From NCBI GenBank assembly GCA_029531795.1, contig JAPEIS010000008.1, positions 806,001 through 870,000 on the forward strand: a DNA stretch of 64,000 nucleotides, read 5' to 3'. Below the pieces are notes generated by a model. The model ran no database searches. It was not told the origin of the DNA and saw only the letters and a list, made by a program, of their open reading frames with translations. The translations under genes and the position numbers were made by a program. Positions within the stretch are counted from its first letter, which is position 1. Each line of letters begins with the position of its first letter. The stretch is from Sclerotinia nivalis (lineage: Eukaryota; Ascomycota; Leotiomycetes; Helotiales; Sclerotiniaceae). Of the stretch, positions 34,978 to 46,449 are shown one piece after another.

Positions 34978-37890
34978 AGAAGAATAGAATATTTTTCCAC
35001 TATATAGAGCTTTTCTCAGTTAACGTGCCTTACTATCGTTGACATACTCCTCTTAATTAATGCACGCTGGAAGTATGATTATGAGAACTTGGAGTCCATT
35101 TAAAAATACCGACTTAAATGGACTGGGAACCACATATGCTGATTAACTCCCCCATGGTTTAGTTGACGGGTTTCCTATTCTAGGAGCGGTGATAAGGAAA
35201 GAAGCCGAAGGGGTTTGTATTGTATTCACTATTGTGAAGTAAGTGATACTTTTGAGCAAGAGGTATAGGTGATGAATCTTGATGGATGCATATGGGATTA
35301 CTCATGTGGATGTAAACACTTTACTTAAATTTGCAACTAGGATGGGGATTTTGCTGGTTGTTCTTCGAACTATACCCCTTTTTTTGTTGTTGCAGATTTA
35401 GGTATTCTTCTCATTTTGATTTTCTGTCGATATCAAGCTCATGTAGTTGTTGGGGTTGAGTGTTGCTTTGTTTTGCGCGTTCGATGGATAGAAATAATAA
35501 CTTGTAATATATAATTTATATTAGGAGTTTCTATGACTTGGTTGTGTTTTGGTAGCTTTTGATGATTCTTTTCTGGGGATTATTTTTCTTTTTGTGCAGA
35601 AATGAAGAAATGAACTGGGGAGTGAAAGGCTTTCGGAGGTCCAGAATACATATATACATATTCGCTCATGAGCCGAGTTGGCTTATGGTTTTTCTAAGCT
35701 TGATGGTTTCTTATATACTTCCTAGCGGCGAAGTCCAGCACTCGTTGATTTGGATATAATAAACTTCATGATATAATAACCACGATTTGGTATTTATCTA
35801 CTTAATATAGCCGATTATATCCTGATTAGATGCGTTATATAAGTATGCATAGCTAATCAGTGAATGCGTGATGATTTTAATAGAAATTTGGTGCTATTTA
35901 ATAGTCTGTGGGATGTCACACGGTAGATATTGACGTACCAAACTTTCTTATCCTTCCCTTCACTACATTCTTTTCTCCTCCTAGAGTCATTTTATGTTAT
36001 TTACAGAGTATATCTCCCCTTCCCATCGACAATGTAAGACTTACATGGTCGCAAGCCATCTAAGCTAGGTAACTTACAACACAATAATATTTTATTTTAT
36101 TTTATTCCATTTTATCTCATTTTGCAGTTCAAAGAAATTTTTCTGCATCAGATCTCGCAAGTCATATCATGAGCGCACAACACCTAAAAATGACGAGCAC
36201 GCATTTATAAACCTTCACATTAAATATCGGAATATTACTCCTATAAGGCCATTCCTCTCAACCTACGCTACCTACTAGCTCCATTCTATACTGCAGGAAT
36301 TCTTGTCCACTACACGCATAATCCTCAACCGACTAGATTTTGTCCCGACAATAAATACCGTGATTCAAATTTCTCTTTTCGCTGTCTCGTAACTGTATGC
36401 GATATGTGGTCAAGAATTTATTTAATGGACCTATATTTCTATAGAGAATGATCGTTTTATTGGGTAGTAAGTAGATTTTGATAGTGGTTGATGGCTATAC
36501 TTATGTATGTGTGCGGGTAGAATGGAACATGATAGTCAAGTTGAGTTGAGTTAGAAGGATTGAGCTATATTCAGAATATCAACTGGAAATTTAAATCCAC
36601 TTTTAAATGATGAAATGATGAAGCGATAAATGGATTATTGATGTGAAGTGATATGAAGGAATAGTAGTTAGTTGTCAATGAGTGCTCGAGTATAAGTTTA
36701 GAATGTCTCTTGCCTTTACAAAAGAAGCGGGGTTGAAGCGTTTTTTTGGCTTTAGACATCTAAACCACTTATTGTAAGATTACAATCTTGATACTTTCCT
36801 ATGAATATCATATCTTTGTTTTTCCAATTGATAAATTGGGTTGAGGGGTACTCAGATTTGGGGGGGACTGAAGAAAGAGCTTTAAAGAGAGGTCTTTTAA
36901 CTCATATTCATGAAAAGTGCTGATTTACTGAGACCCTAACCCTGAACCTTTCGCGTGCAGGTGTTGATTCTAATGGAATACCATATCAATAACAATATAC
37001 TGCACATTGGGCTGATCACACAACCCAACTACCATAAAAATCCAGGAGACGTGCTGGTGCGGATGGTTTGACTTAGAGCTGAAGAGATAGGTGTAATATA
37101 CTTCTTGGTAACTCTATGTACAAGAATAGAGGATTAGAGATAAGTCTTTAAACACAAATCTTCCAAAAACACTCAAATCCTCAAAACTATCCACTCACAC
37201 CCCAATCAACCCTGACAGACCTTAATCTAACCTCAATCTAACCTCAAATCACACACACCATCAAACTCATCCGATCAGATATACAATAAAACTATATTTT
37301 CACTACTAATATAAGTTTGCCAAACATTAAAATGATTGAATGGAATGGATTGCATATACAATAAAAATGTTTGGAGTGTCTTTATTCACAACTATAATAT
37401 ATTCATTGTTTGATGGTAATGTTTATTTGATCTGATGTTAATTTATATCAGATGATTAGATGGATGAGATATGCAACAAAACAACTTGAGAGATCTTTAT
37501 TCACTGCAATACCGAACTGCACAAGGATGGAAAGCGGTTTCTCAACTTTGAGACATCTCAATGTAGATATGTAGATAGGTATACCTAGGGTGAGAACTGT
37601 AAATGTTGAAGAACTGGTGCCTTGTTCATATATCACATAGATGTTGAGGCTTAAGATTACATGAGATAATTGATTCTTAGTATTGAATAATACTTTTCCT
37701 TCTCGATATCCGTATCTCATATAGAGTGACCTTCCTCCCATACTCCTGCCTAAACCAACGCCATCAAAGAATTTTGCCCCTCCTATACATTATGGGATGT
37801 GTATGCAGACATTCGCAAGTGTCTGCGCTTCCCAATCCTCCCAGCTTCGTACTGCGCTCAGTTATTCTGTGCCTTTAAAATATGAAGCAC
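34978..37890. other. Intergenic region
   Basis: Nearly 3 kb with no supported gene. Short frames lack domains. Contains TTTTATTTTATTTTATTCC-type runs near 36090-36120. The right 150 bases are probably the UTP6 3' UTR. Confidence 0.45.
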
Positions 37891-39169
37891 TTATTCCAGT
37901 TTTCGAAGTGTATGTTGCAATACTGTTTGAATACCTGAATCTAGCTCTGGTAATGCTAAGATTGCTTCAATCCATGCTTTTGTCTTCATTGATAATTGAG
38001 TCTTATCATTGGTATTCTCCATAGATTCTTTGAGGCGATTAAGTGCTGATCCAATGGCCACTGCAAATTCGGGAGATGTATGATCGATACCAACTAATGG
38101 TTGACGAATATAACAGTTGCATGTTGCGGGATCCTTAGGATATGATTCCAACATACCATCCAAAACATGTTGAAGGATCTTAGAAAGACATTTGACTTGA
38201 GTAAATGCTGCAAACATGTCGAAGAAACCCTCCGCGGCGACTGATGAAAAGAATGGTTGCTTTTTAGCAACATCGAATATGGCAAGTGGGATCGCACCAT
38301 TGAGAGCTGGTGTGGTCATGGGGTCTTTTGCGGCTTCGGAATCTACTCCTACTCTTGCCATCATGCTTGGTTGCATTGTGTTATCCTTGAAATCTGGAAT
38401 TGCGATCATATCCTGCGAGGTTGTGAAACCAGACTCCTCGGCCGTTTCTTCGATTTCCTTTGGCGCTTCGACAGTTCTATCAATATCCAGACCAAGAATC
38501 CTCCTACGTATAGCAATCTTTGCCAAATAAATCATCTCCAATTTCGCATATTCGATCCATAAATCCTTACTCCTGGTGCAGAATCGAGTTCCTCTCTGCA
38601 TATAACTCCTCGCCTCATTCACATCCGCATCCAATTCCAATGCCCATTTTGCTGCATAGAGCCACAATTCCGGTTTCGTAGGATGTAATCGAATTGCCGC
38701 CGTCAAAACCGTTTTGAATTTCTTTGTCGTTTTTGCTTGTCTTGCGTATTCCAAATATGACATCCATAATGCGACATCTCCAGGATGTTTCTTCACACCT
38801 CTATCGAAAATACCGAATACACGCGCTTGACCGGCATGCGATGAACTTCCTTTTATGCGCATTCGTTTACATCTTTTTTGACGAAGATGCTCAAGACTCA
38901 TTTCCCATGCAGCATATCGAGCAAAATCGACGGCTTGTGAGCCTCTTACTAATACTCTATGTTCGAAGTCGGATCGCTTTTTGACCAATGTCTTAATTTC
39001 ATCCTAAATACATTTTTTTTGTAAGTAACCGATCGCAAAGTAAAAACGGCATATAAAACTAAGGGAAATGTAAAGCAACCTTTGTAAATATTTTCTTTTG
39101 CTCGAATTCTTGTAATTGAGGAACACCTTGTTCAAGATAAAATCTTGCTTTATCATTTGCGCCCGACAT
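37891..39169 (-). CDS. UTP6: U3 snoRNP protein Utp6 (small-subunit processome)
   Basis: A HAT-repeat protein of the UtpB subcomplex of the 90S pre-ribosome, needed for 18S rRNA processing in the nucleolus (known role). Two exons, complement of 39080..39169 and 37891..39003 (intron 39004-39079, donor GTTGCT, acceptor TTTAG), give 400 residues, near the family's usual length. The N-terminus MSGANDKARFYLEQGVPQLQEFEQKKIFTK joins DEIKTLVKKRSDFEHRVL, the invariant opening of Utp6. HAT repeats follow: DFARYAAWEMSLEHL, GDVALWMSYLEYARQAKTTKKFKTVLTAAIRLHPTKPELWLYAAKWALE, and RSKDLWIEYAKLEMIYLAKI. No breaks seen. It is divergent from CWH43 across about 650 bases. Co-regulation between the two is possible but unproven. 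The first exon is only 30 codons and its donor is weak, so it is easily missed. Confidence 0.9.
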
Positions 39170-39821
39170 TGTTGAATTATTTGAATATTGACTTGTGTGA
39201 TAATGAACTCTCTAGACTTTCTTCGCCTTGGGGAAATCTTCAGAAATTCTTTGGGCGGTGAACTATCTTGGGGAAATTCTGCCGGGGCTAAGTTTTCGGA
39301 CACCGGATTATTTGATTTACCGAAATGCCGTGGAGCAGAGCAGGGATCACATCAGCGTCATTTTTACTTTGTTTACACATTGAACTTTACGCGCCACGAG
39401 TTGGGAACAAACAGCTTGAAAGCTCCACCTTAACAACTTTACTAGAGATATCTAACCAACCGAACGTCACGGAGCTTTCGGAAGGCTGAGAAATTTGATT
39501 CTGCTTGGTGCTTGGTGCTTGGTTCTTGGTGCTTGGTTCTTGGTTCTTGGTATGACCTTCCTCACCTTACCCTGGAAGTCTTTGGAGGGGAAATCAATCC
39601 AATCATTTGATTAAAATAAAGCTTTTACGGCTTTTACGGCATTCACGGCATTCACGGATTGATTATTCAACAATTCAAATAAGCGCGCCCACCTACCTGT
39701 ACCTTACATTAAACTCCGATTTGGTTACATCTCATTTTTCCCTCTTTCATCTCTCCGAATGCGAAGGATTAACACTCATTTGGATGTGAATATTTCATAT
39801 ACAAAGTGATTAAAATCACCG
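39170..39821. promoter_or_regulatory. Divergent promoter region UTP6/CWH43 with tandem repeat
   Basis: The 652-base space between two outward-pointing start codons. A run of 8-9-base units of the form TTGGTGCTTGG / TTGGTTCTTGG lies at 39505-39550. Several TTCACGGCA-like units lie at 39628-39660. I cannot name a transcription factor for either. Confidence 0.5.
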
Positions 39822-42800
39822 ATGGCACCTAAATTCAAGGACGGAGATACCGTGATCTCTTTCTCAGCTAAATGGGTGTCATGGACTCATACCGCAGTCG
39901 CATATGGTAGGAATGATCTCAACCATTTGTTTTATTGTTTATGTTGAGATTTGCTTACAATTATCAATAGCTGCTTTTCTAAGCGCACTCATTGTAGGAG
40001 TTTCACTTCATTATCATAAAATTGTTCAAAATGAATATTATGGTTATCCAGATGAATGGTTCCCCTCAGTTTCTGCGACAATTGGGGATCGATATCCGGA
40101 ACGTTCGTTTTTTATGGTCTTCATAGCTATTACTTCTGGTATGTGGCCCTTTGGAGTTATGTGAAGCTTGTTAACATATCGTCTAGGTCCTAGATTTGCA
40201 CTCGTTGGACTATGGTACCTCCTAACTGCGCGACCGAATTCGACGTTACCTAAGTTCGTTGCTTTTGCCGGTGTTTTCCGTACTCTTACATGTGGTGGCT
40301 GGACTTATGTTACCTCCACGGACGATCACGATTGGCATGATATTTTCATGATTTCATATCTGGTGGCTACTTTGCCATGGACTTTAGGATGTCTAGCTTT
40401 GAGCCCGGATAATGCGCGAGCTGTCAAATATCGAAAATATCTTGCAGGATCTTTCTTTGGAACTTTGGTACCATTGGTTTATTTCTTTATACAACATAAA
40501 GTTCACAGGGTTGCGGGAGGTGAGAAATTTCTGCGAATCGAACGTCAAAATTTGACTAATGGGGTATCTAGCATACACAACATACGCTTTCTTCGAATGG
40601 GCTTTGATTTTGTTTGATGTGGCTTTCGATGCTGTTACAGCTCTCGATTTTGAAACTTTCGAATTGGTTGTGAAGGATGTTAAGGGTCAGTCTAAGGGGT
40701 ACGTCCACTGGCTTCCAAAATAATGTATAATTTTTTTAGTTGGTGATGTAACATCATTATGAGCATGTCTAAATCAATATCATTATTTAGAAAAGATATG
40801 ATGGTAGTTGATAAAGTACTTGAAAAAGAGTTTGTGAAATCTAGTTCCCCATCTGATATATTTTAGCTAATCGGTAAGTAGAAAAGAAAAGGAGGTCGGT
40901 CAGCTATTCGCTCAATCTTTTTCATGGCCTGAAGCTTTTGATGCAGCAGCTGATGTCTATCATGGCGTAAGTTTTGGTTACGGTATAATTAGAGTTTTAC
41001 TGAGATTTGTATAGTTTGTATTCTGGTCAATGTTGACTTCTTTGGGCATAGTCGTTTGGTGTAAGTGCTTGAAAGGAGATTTGAATGGAATTCGCTAATC
41101 ATATCAGACTTCCCTCTATGGCATATGGGTATATCAGGTTATGAAGTTATGGTTATGTGCACTGTTTCTCCATTGCTCTTAGGAATTAGATCCATCCGAA
41201 CATTGGTTGTAAAAAACCTTCGGATATGTCATCTCATGTCCTTGACTGGATTATTCGCATATCAAATCACGAGCCCAGCACCTAGACTTTTCATTGTTGG
41301 TTTCGGCATTTGGATGTCATGTTTATCTTGGGCAGCTACTTGGTACGCATCAGCAGGACAGCCGAGTCGACTTGAATCGAAGATCTCAGCCTGGGCTGTT
41401 GGTCTCATCACATCAAGCGTTGTTAAATTTGCATTCCATACCAATAATCCTATATGGCCTACTTCACATGCTGAAAATGGTGGTTTAAATGGTTATGGTC
41501 TCATAATCGCCATTCTAGCTGTTTTGCGATCGACACGACAAAGTCCAGCTACTGGAGATCAACTTTCAGTTCAAGGTCGTAAGGAAGGATCATCACTACT
41601 TGCTGGTCTTGGTGTTGGAGGTCTTTTCTTTGCTCTGCATTCCTTGCTATCCGATTCTAGCACAATGATCCTTTGGGTCTGGGAAGGATATCCTATTCGT
41701 GGTCCAATTTCAGCACCCCATGGTGCCTGGACAATTGCCGCAATGGGAGTTGGTCTCATTCTAGGGTTATTCAATGAATCTCTGGCTCGTAGCTGGACAT
41801 CATACGGCATTGGTTGTGTAGGTGCTGCCATGCTTACTCTATATAGTCATTGGAAAGGCTATTATGGTGCTCTGGTTTTGACGGTTTATATCATGGCTGT
41901 TTCTGTTCCACTGTTGAGATCAGCTGCAAGAAAGAGCCCAGCTAAAACGTTTGGAATTGGTTTCCTCGTATACAATTTCATGGTCTTATTCCATGTTTGG
42001 GTTGTGGCTTATGCCTTTGTTCCAGGTGGTCCTCTTGTTAGAGAACATACAGACTGGGTCATGACTGTCACGATGCTACTCATTGGTTGTGGCGTTTTCG
42101 CTACTTTCTCATCTACTCCCGCATCACAACGGAAAAGACTCAACGCTTTGTTAAATCAACGAAAGCAACGTTTATACTACCTCTATATCATCGCAGCTCT
42201 TCAACTCACATCTATTTCGACAGCATATATGCGATTTCCCACCTACGATTATGTTCCTTACCATAAGGGTGAGAAAATTTTCACCGCAGGTATTTGGACA
42301 ATTCATTTCAGTCTAGACAATGATATGTGGTCGTCCGAATATCGTATGCGAGATATAATCAAAGAATTGGAAATCGACGTTATTGGACTTCTCGAATCAG
42401 ATCTCCAACGTATTATCATGGGTAACCGTGACACAACTCAATTCCTCGCAGAAGATCTCGGCATGTACGTTGATTACGGGCCAGGTCCCAATAAACACAC
42501 TTGGGGTTGTGCACTTCTCTCAAAATTCCCAATCCTCAATTCCACCCATCATCTACTTCCCTCACCAGTAGGGGAATTAGCTCCGGCAATCGCAGCTACC
42601 CTAGACGTATACGGAAGCCCAGTCGACGTCTTCGTTTTCCATTCAGGCCAAGAAGAAGATCCAGAGGATCGAAGACTCCAATCCGAATATTTAGCCGATC
42701 TAATGGGCGCCTCCACAAACCCTTCCATCCTCCTCTCTTACCTCGTCACCAAACCCCTCGAAGGAAATTATAATACCTATGTATCCGAAAGATCCGGTAT

Positions 42801-43089
42801 GCATGATATTGATCCAAGTGATTGGGATAGATGGTGTGAATATATTCTTTATAAAGGACTTAGAAGATCTGCATACGCAAGAGTTTCTAGATCTACAATC
42901 ACGGATACGGAATTACAAGTTGGTAAATTCATAGTTGGGGAACCGGAAGGAGAAAGTGAGGAAGTGAGGAATGGGAGGATTGATGAGAAGGAGGTGGTGG
43001 TGGGGAAAAGATTTCCCGAGTTGTTTAAGGGGGAGGGGGTTAGGGGACATAGGTATCATGTATTTGATGAGCCGAGATATTATGGTTAG
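39822..43089 (+). CDS. CWH43: Cwh43, GPI-anchor lipid remodelling protein
   Basis: A multi-pass ER membrane protein that exchanges diacylglycerol for ceramide on GPI anchors (known from yeast). A seven-exon model fits in phase: 39822..39906, 39971..40138, 40187..40519, 40572..40698, 40879..40966, 41015..41060 and 41108..43089. It codes 942 residues; yeast Cwh43 has 953. The N-terminal third is the FRAG1/DRAM/Sfk1-like membrane domain ([69 protein letters not shown]). A multi-helix PGAP2IP-like part follows. The C-terminal soluble domain is of the endonuclease/exonuclease/phosphatase fold ([79 protein letters not shown]). The acceptor before exon 5 (40878) was chosen because the nearer AG gives an immediate stop. 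No damage seen, although the AT-rich transposon block begins only about 350 bases downstream. Confidence 0.9.
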
Positions 43090-43584
43090 GTTTACATTGT
43101 ATTATGTTTAGCTTGCGGGATGAGGATGAGAGATGAGAACGAGAGATGAAATGGCGGGATTAATGGGTGGATGGAATGAAGGTGTGTATAGGTACTAGCT
43201 ATACATTTTTCTATATATTTTTTTCCTTAGTGGGTTTTCTCTTTACTCTTTTCCTTTCCTTTTCTCAACGCAATAAAGGAGGCTGGGGAGGGGCATGGAA
43301 GGAAATGGAAATACCCAAAAATAATATGCTATGAAATAGCTTAATGGTTATCTATCTAGTGTTCAAGAACGAAACTATGAGTATAATAGCAGGGAATGAG
43401 ATGACTATCTATCTATCTAGTATGAAATGAGAATGAAAAATTTAATTATAAATTAAAGAATTATTTAATATCTAAAAAAGTAAAGATTGTTCTATAAATA
43501 TTAAAAATTGAGTTAAAAATAATAATAGATTATATTGTTATTAAATTATATATCTTTATATGGATATTTTTATTATATTATATA
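43090..43584. other. 3' flank of CWH43 passing into AT-rich transposon DNA
   Basis: Probable 3' UTR to about 43300, an ATCT tetranucleotide run near 43395-43420, then strongly AT-rich sequence without open frames from about 43440, marking the left edge of the decayed block. Confidence 0.5.
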
Positions 43585-43943
43585 TATCACGGAGGCAGCA
43601 GGCAAGACAACAGGTATAACTTTTATTAATAAGACGTAGCTCAAAGAGCTACGATTCTACTATCACGGTGGTAGTAGAGTGCTTTATAATATGATGATAT
43701 TCTATAAAGAAGGAAGAAGGTGCTAGGAAGAGCGCCGACTATATGGGGGATGGGTGCCTTAGGCATTTATACAGACTAGCTAGGAATGGGTTACAAATCC
43801 GTAACAATACTCTTTTTCTCAAAGCCTAGTTTGTCCTTAAACTATTGATAAAATCTTTTGTAAAACAATTGTCAAATATCTAGACACTTCAGATTCTTAA
43901 GCTATGAAACCATTCTTCAAATTTTAAAACCGTTTTAAAATTT
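43585..43943 (-). mobile_element. 3' LTR and internal stub of a Ty3/gypsy-type element (minus strand)
   Basis: Read on the minus strand, an LTR begins TGTTACGGAT at 43806 and ends CCGTGATA at 43585. A second internal CCGTGATA lies at 43660-43667, so the LTR could be 147 or 222 bases. The LTR start is preceded by about 137 bases of internal DNA (43807-43943). That stub resembles the sequence before the 3' LTR of the nested element (GACAAACTAGGCTTTGAGAA here, GTCAAATAGGTTTCTTGAGAA there). So this is a related family whose internal region was lost. It contains a perfect hairpin GTAGCTC-AAA-GAGCTAC near 43627-43643. No clear target duplication. Confidence 0.6.
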
Positions 43944-44308
43944 AAGATTGTGAGAAATAACAAAAGTTGTTATACCAAGCCATTCTGTTTAGTATCATAT
44001 ATCGTATTCCAACACTCCCCCTATACTAAGCATATATATACCAAACCAGCATTTTGTATGTTCCGGATAAACCTATAGTTTCAATCCCATTTAATTTTTA
44101 GGTTGCTCATCTGCTTGTATACGAAGTAAATACCATTCATTTAAAGTATAGATCTCAGCAAGCTTTTTATAGATTTCATTACAATGAATTGAACAAGAAC
44201 TATACACTTTACCATTGCATTATCCAGGCTTATAACCTATAAGAAATAACAAAAGTTGTTATACCAAGCCACTCTGCTTAGTATCACATATCGTATTCCA
44301 ACAAAGAT
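43944..44308 (-). mobile_element. TRIM-like miniature LTR retrotransposon (355 bp), complete with target duplication
   Basis: Two 66-bp direct repeats (43949-44014 and 44238-44303) bracket 223 bases and are flanked by the perfect 5-bp duplication AAGAT (43944-43948, 44304-44308). On the minus strand the repeats start TGTTGGAATACG and end in CACA (TATA in the mutated copy), the TG..CA rule of LTRs. A polypurine tract (ATAGGGGGAG) directly abuts the 3' LTR. Directly after the 5' LTR comes GGTTATAAGCC, one transition away from the complement of the initiator-Met tRNA anticodon arm. That site is the half-tRNA primer used by copia-type elements. No coding frame. The internal DNA, LTR length and ends match the definition of a terminal-repeat retrotransposon in miniature. 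Mobilisation would have to come from an autonomous Ty1/copia relative outside this window. Confidence 0.78.
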
Positions 44309-44642
44309 ATTGCTTTTTTGTTCAAATAAATTATACTTTTTTTCTTGTTGGTTATTATAAGGTTTTTGTAGAGATTGGAGTTGGCAATAGTATTATAGCA
44401 TTTAGATAATCCAAGATCTATAATAGTAATCTAGGTTTTTTAGAATATAAATAGTGATATTCGATTAGGGTTTTTATCACGAGATAGTACGATTATAGAG
44501 CACATTGAAGGGATCGGGGAGAAAATAATTATATTGAAATGATAGAATCAAGTATATATTGAATAAGAATTGTATTGAATGATCTGTTCTTGATCTTAAG
44601 GATCGAAGATGGTATATATAGACTTATTGAGAGCTATCTAAC
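44309..44642. other. AT-rich spacer between TRIM and outer chromovirus
   Basis: 334 bases of decayed DNA, including a 5-bp CTAAC (44638-44642) that is the left target duplication of the outer chromovirus. No coding potential. Confidence 0.5.
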
Positions 44643-45154
44643 TGTTACGATCACGGATCTTATAATAACCGATCGTATGAATACACGTTATGATTTAATC
44701 GAATTAGTATGAGATTAGGGTGGTCGTAGGAACAAACGAGTATAGGTTATGTTAGTATTAAAGGTTATATGATAGATCCTATATATTATGTATGCAAAGG
44801 AAAGGTCTAGCAAGATTGTAGGTTTAGTAAGATTGTAGGTTTAATAAGATTGTAGGTTCAACAAGATTGTAGGTTCAACAAGATTGTAGGTTTAACAGAA
44901 TTCTAGGTTTAGGATCTTTTGAGGTTTTGAAGGCTTCAAGTATGAAGGTTTATATAAGTAGGATGGATTTCTTTATTTGTAAAGCTTTGTATTCAAGAAT
45001 AATTATTAGTTTAATATTATAGTTATTATATAATACAATCGTTATATCTTTCATTTTTATTAAGTTTTTGTTTGATTTTTAATAGAAACTATTATGGTTT
45101 TTCTATAAATCCCTTGATCACTTCTTAATGATAAAGGATTGTAACGGTGTAATA
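44643..45154 (+). repeat. 5' LTR of outer chromovirus (512 bp)
   Basis: Begins TGTTACGATCACGG and ends GGTGTAATA (the 3' copy ends GGCGTAACA). Exactly as long as the 3' LTR. Contains about six tandem copies of a 17-base unit around CAAGATTGTAGGTTT at 44809-44911. Confidence 0.88.
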
Positions 45155-45181
45155 CTTTGAGTATCCTTATTAGCTTAAACA

Positions 45182-46222
45182 TTGATTTGGTATGTCTCAC
45201 TTCAAACTATATCTTCACAAGACTCTATCATCAGTATTCCTTTGAATAATAACAACAATGACGATAACGATAACAATATCGAGCTATCAGATACCAACCC
45301 TGTCCCAGTACAGATTACGGAAATCTTACGAATAACAATGCCCGACAAGTATTATAGCAATCGAAAAAAACTCGAAACCTTTTTACTTCAAACCAAAATG
45401 TACTTCAAATTCAATACTGTTAAATTTGTGATTTTTGATAGTTATAATCTATATATTTCCTTTTACCTTTGTGGAGAAGCAATCAAATGGATTCAATTTT
45501 ATTTCAGAGATTACTTTATTAAATCTAGAGATCATTGTATGATAGTTATACGAATCATTTTCGAAAACTTTATAGGATTCAAAAGAGAAATCGGACGAAT
45601 ATTTGGGGATATCGATGAAATCAAGATAGCCGAATGAAAACTATTCGCTTTAAAACAAATTGGAGTAGTGATCAATTATACTATAGAATTCAAATGATAT
45701 ATTAATCAAATTGGATGGGATCAATAGGCTTTGTTAAGTTATTTCCATTGCGGCCTTAAAGATCATATAAAGTTGGAATTTGCAAGAGGTATCGAATCTA
45801 CAAATATCAATGAAATGATAGAACTCGTAATTAAGATCGATAATCGATTTTACGAATATCAGTGAGACAAAAAATTCCAAAACTATTCAAATCAGAATTA
45901 TAAGCGAAACGAAGGAAGACGATATCAAGTTAGGAATGAAAGTTATAAAGATCCGATAAAATTAAATACTATTATTCGAGGAAAGCTATCTAAAAAAGAA
46001 ATAGATAAATACAGAAATAAGAAATTATACTTCGAATACGGGTAATCAAAATATAGAGCTGCAATTCATCGTTAAAAGAAACAAAGAAACTTTAATCGGA
46101 ATAAAAAACCTTGGAAAAGCAAGAAGCAATTCAATACGATATTCGTATCCCAATTATATACTCTAAATTATATAGATTTAGGTTTTAAAGAACAATTGGA
46201 AGATAATCAATTCGAAGAATCA
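45182..46222 (+). pseudogene. gag of outer chromovirus, degraded
   Basis: A frame with stops, reading as a gypsy capsid protein: YYSNRKKLETFLLQTKMYFKFN, LCGEAIKWIQFYFRDYF, and YFHCGLKDHIKLEFARG are recognisable capsid-fold landmarks. A basic region follows. Then comes a ruined zinc knuckle near 46020-46075, where the expected Cys positions read Phe, Tyr or stop. The frame ends in an acidic linker (EQLEDNQFEES) that is cut by the nested element at 46222 and continues after 52971. Confidence 0.75.
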
Positions 46223-46385
46223 TATCATGGTGAGGGAAAAGGTATGTGTAGGTTTGATCTATTGTTGTATTACGAGGAGGAGAAGAAGGTCAAGGAGGTG
46301 ACCTGACTATATAGAAGTGAGTGTATGCATGTGTGCCTAAGGCATACATGATCACGTGCAGGTGAAGGGAGATGAACCCGTAACA
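46223..46385 (-). repeat. 3' LTR of nested element (163 bp)
   Basis: Matches the copy at 52809-52971 over its whole length; by eye every difference is a transition. In plus orientation it begins TATCATGG and ends CCCGTAACA. Confidence 0.88.
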
Positions 46386-46449
46386 ATATCCCCTTCTCAA
46401 GAAACCTATTTGACCCTAAATGAGTATTAAAAAATAAAGAAAAATAAAG

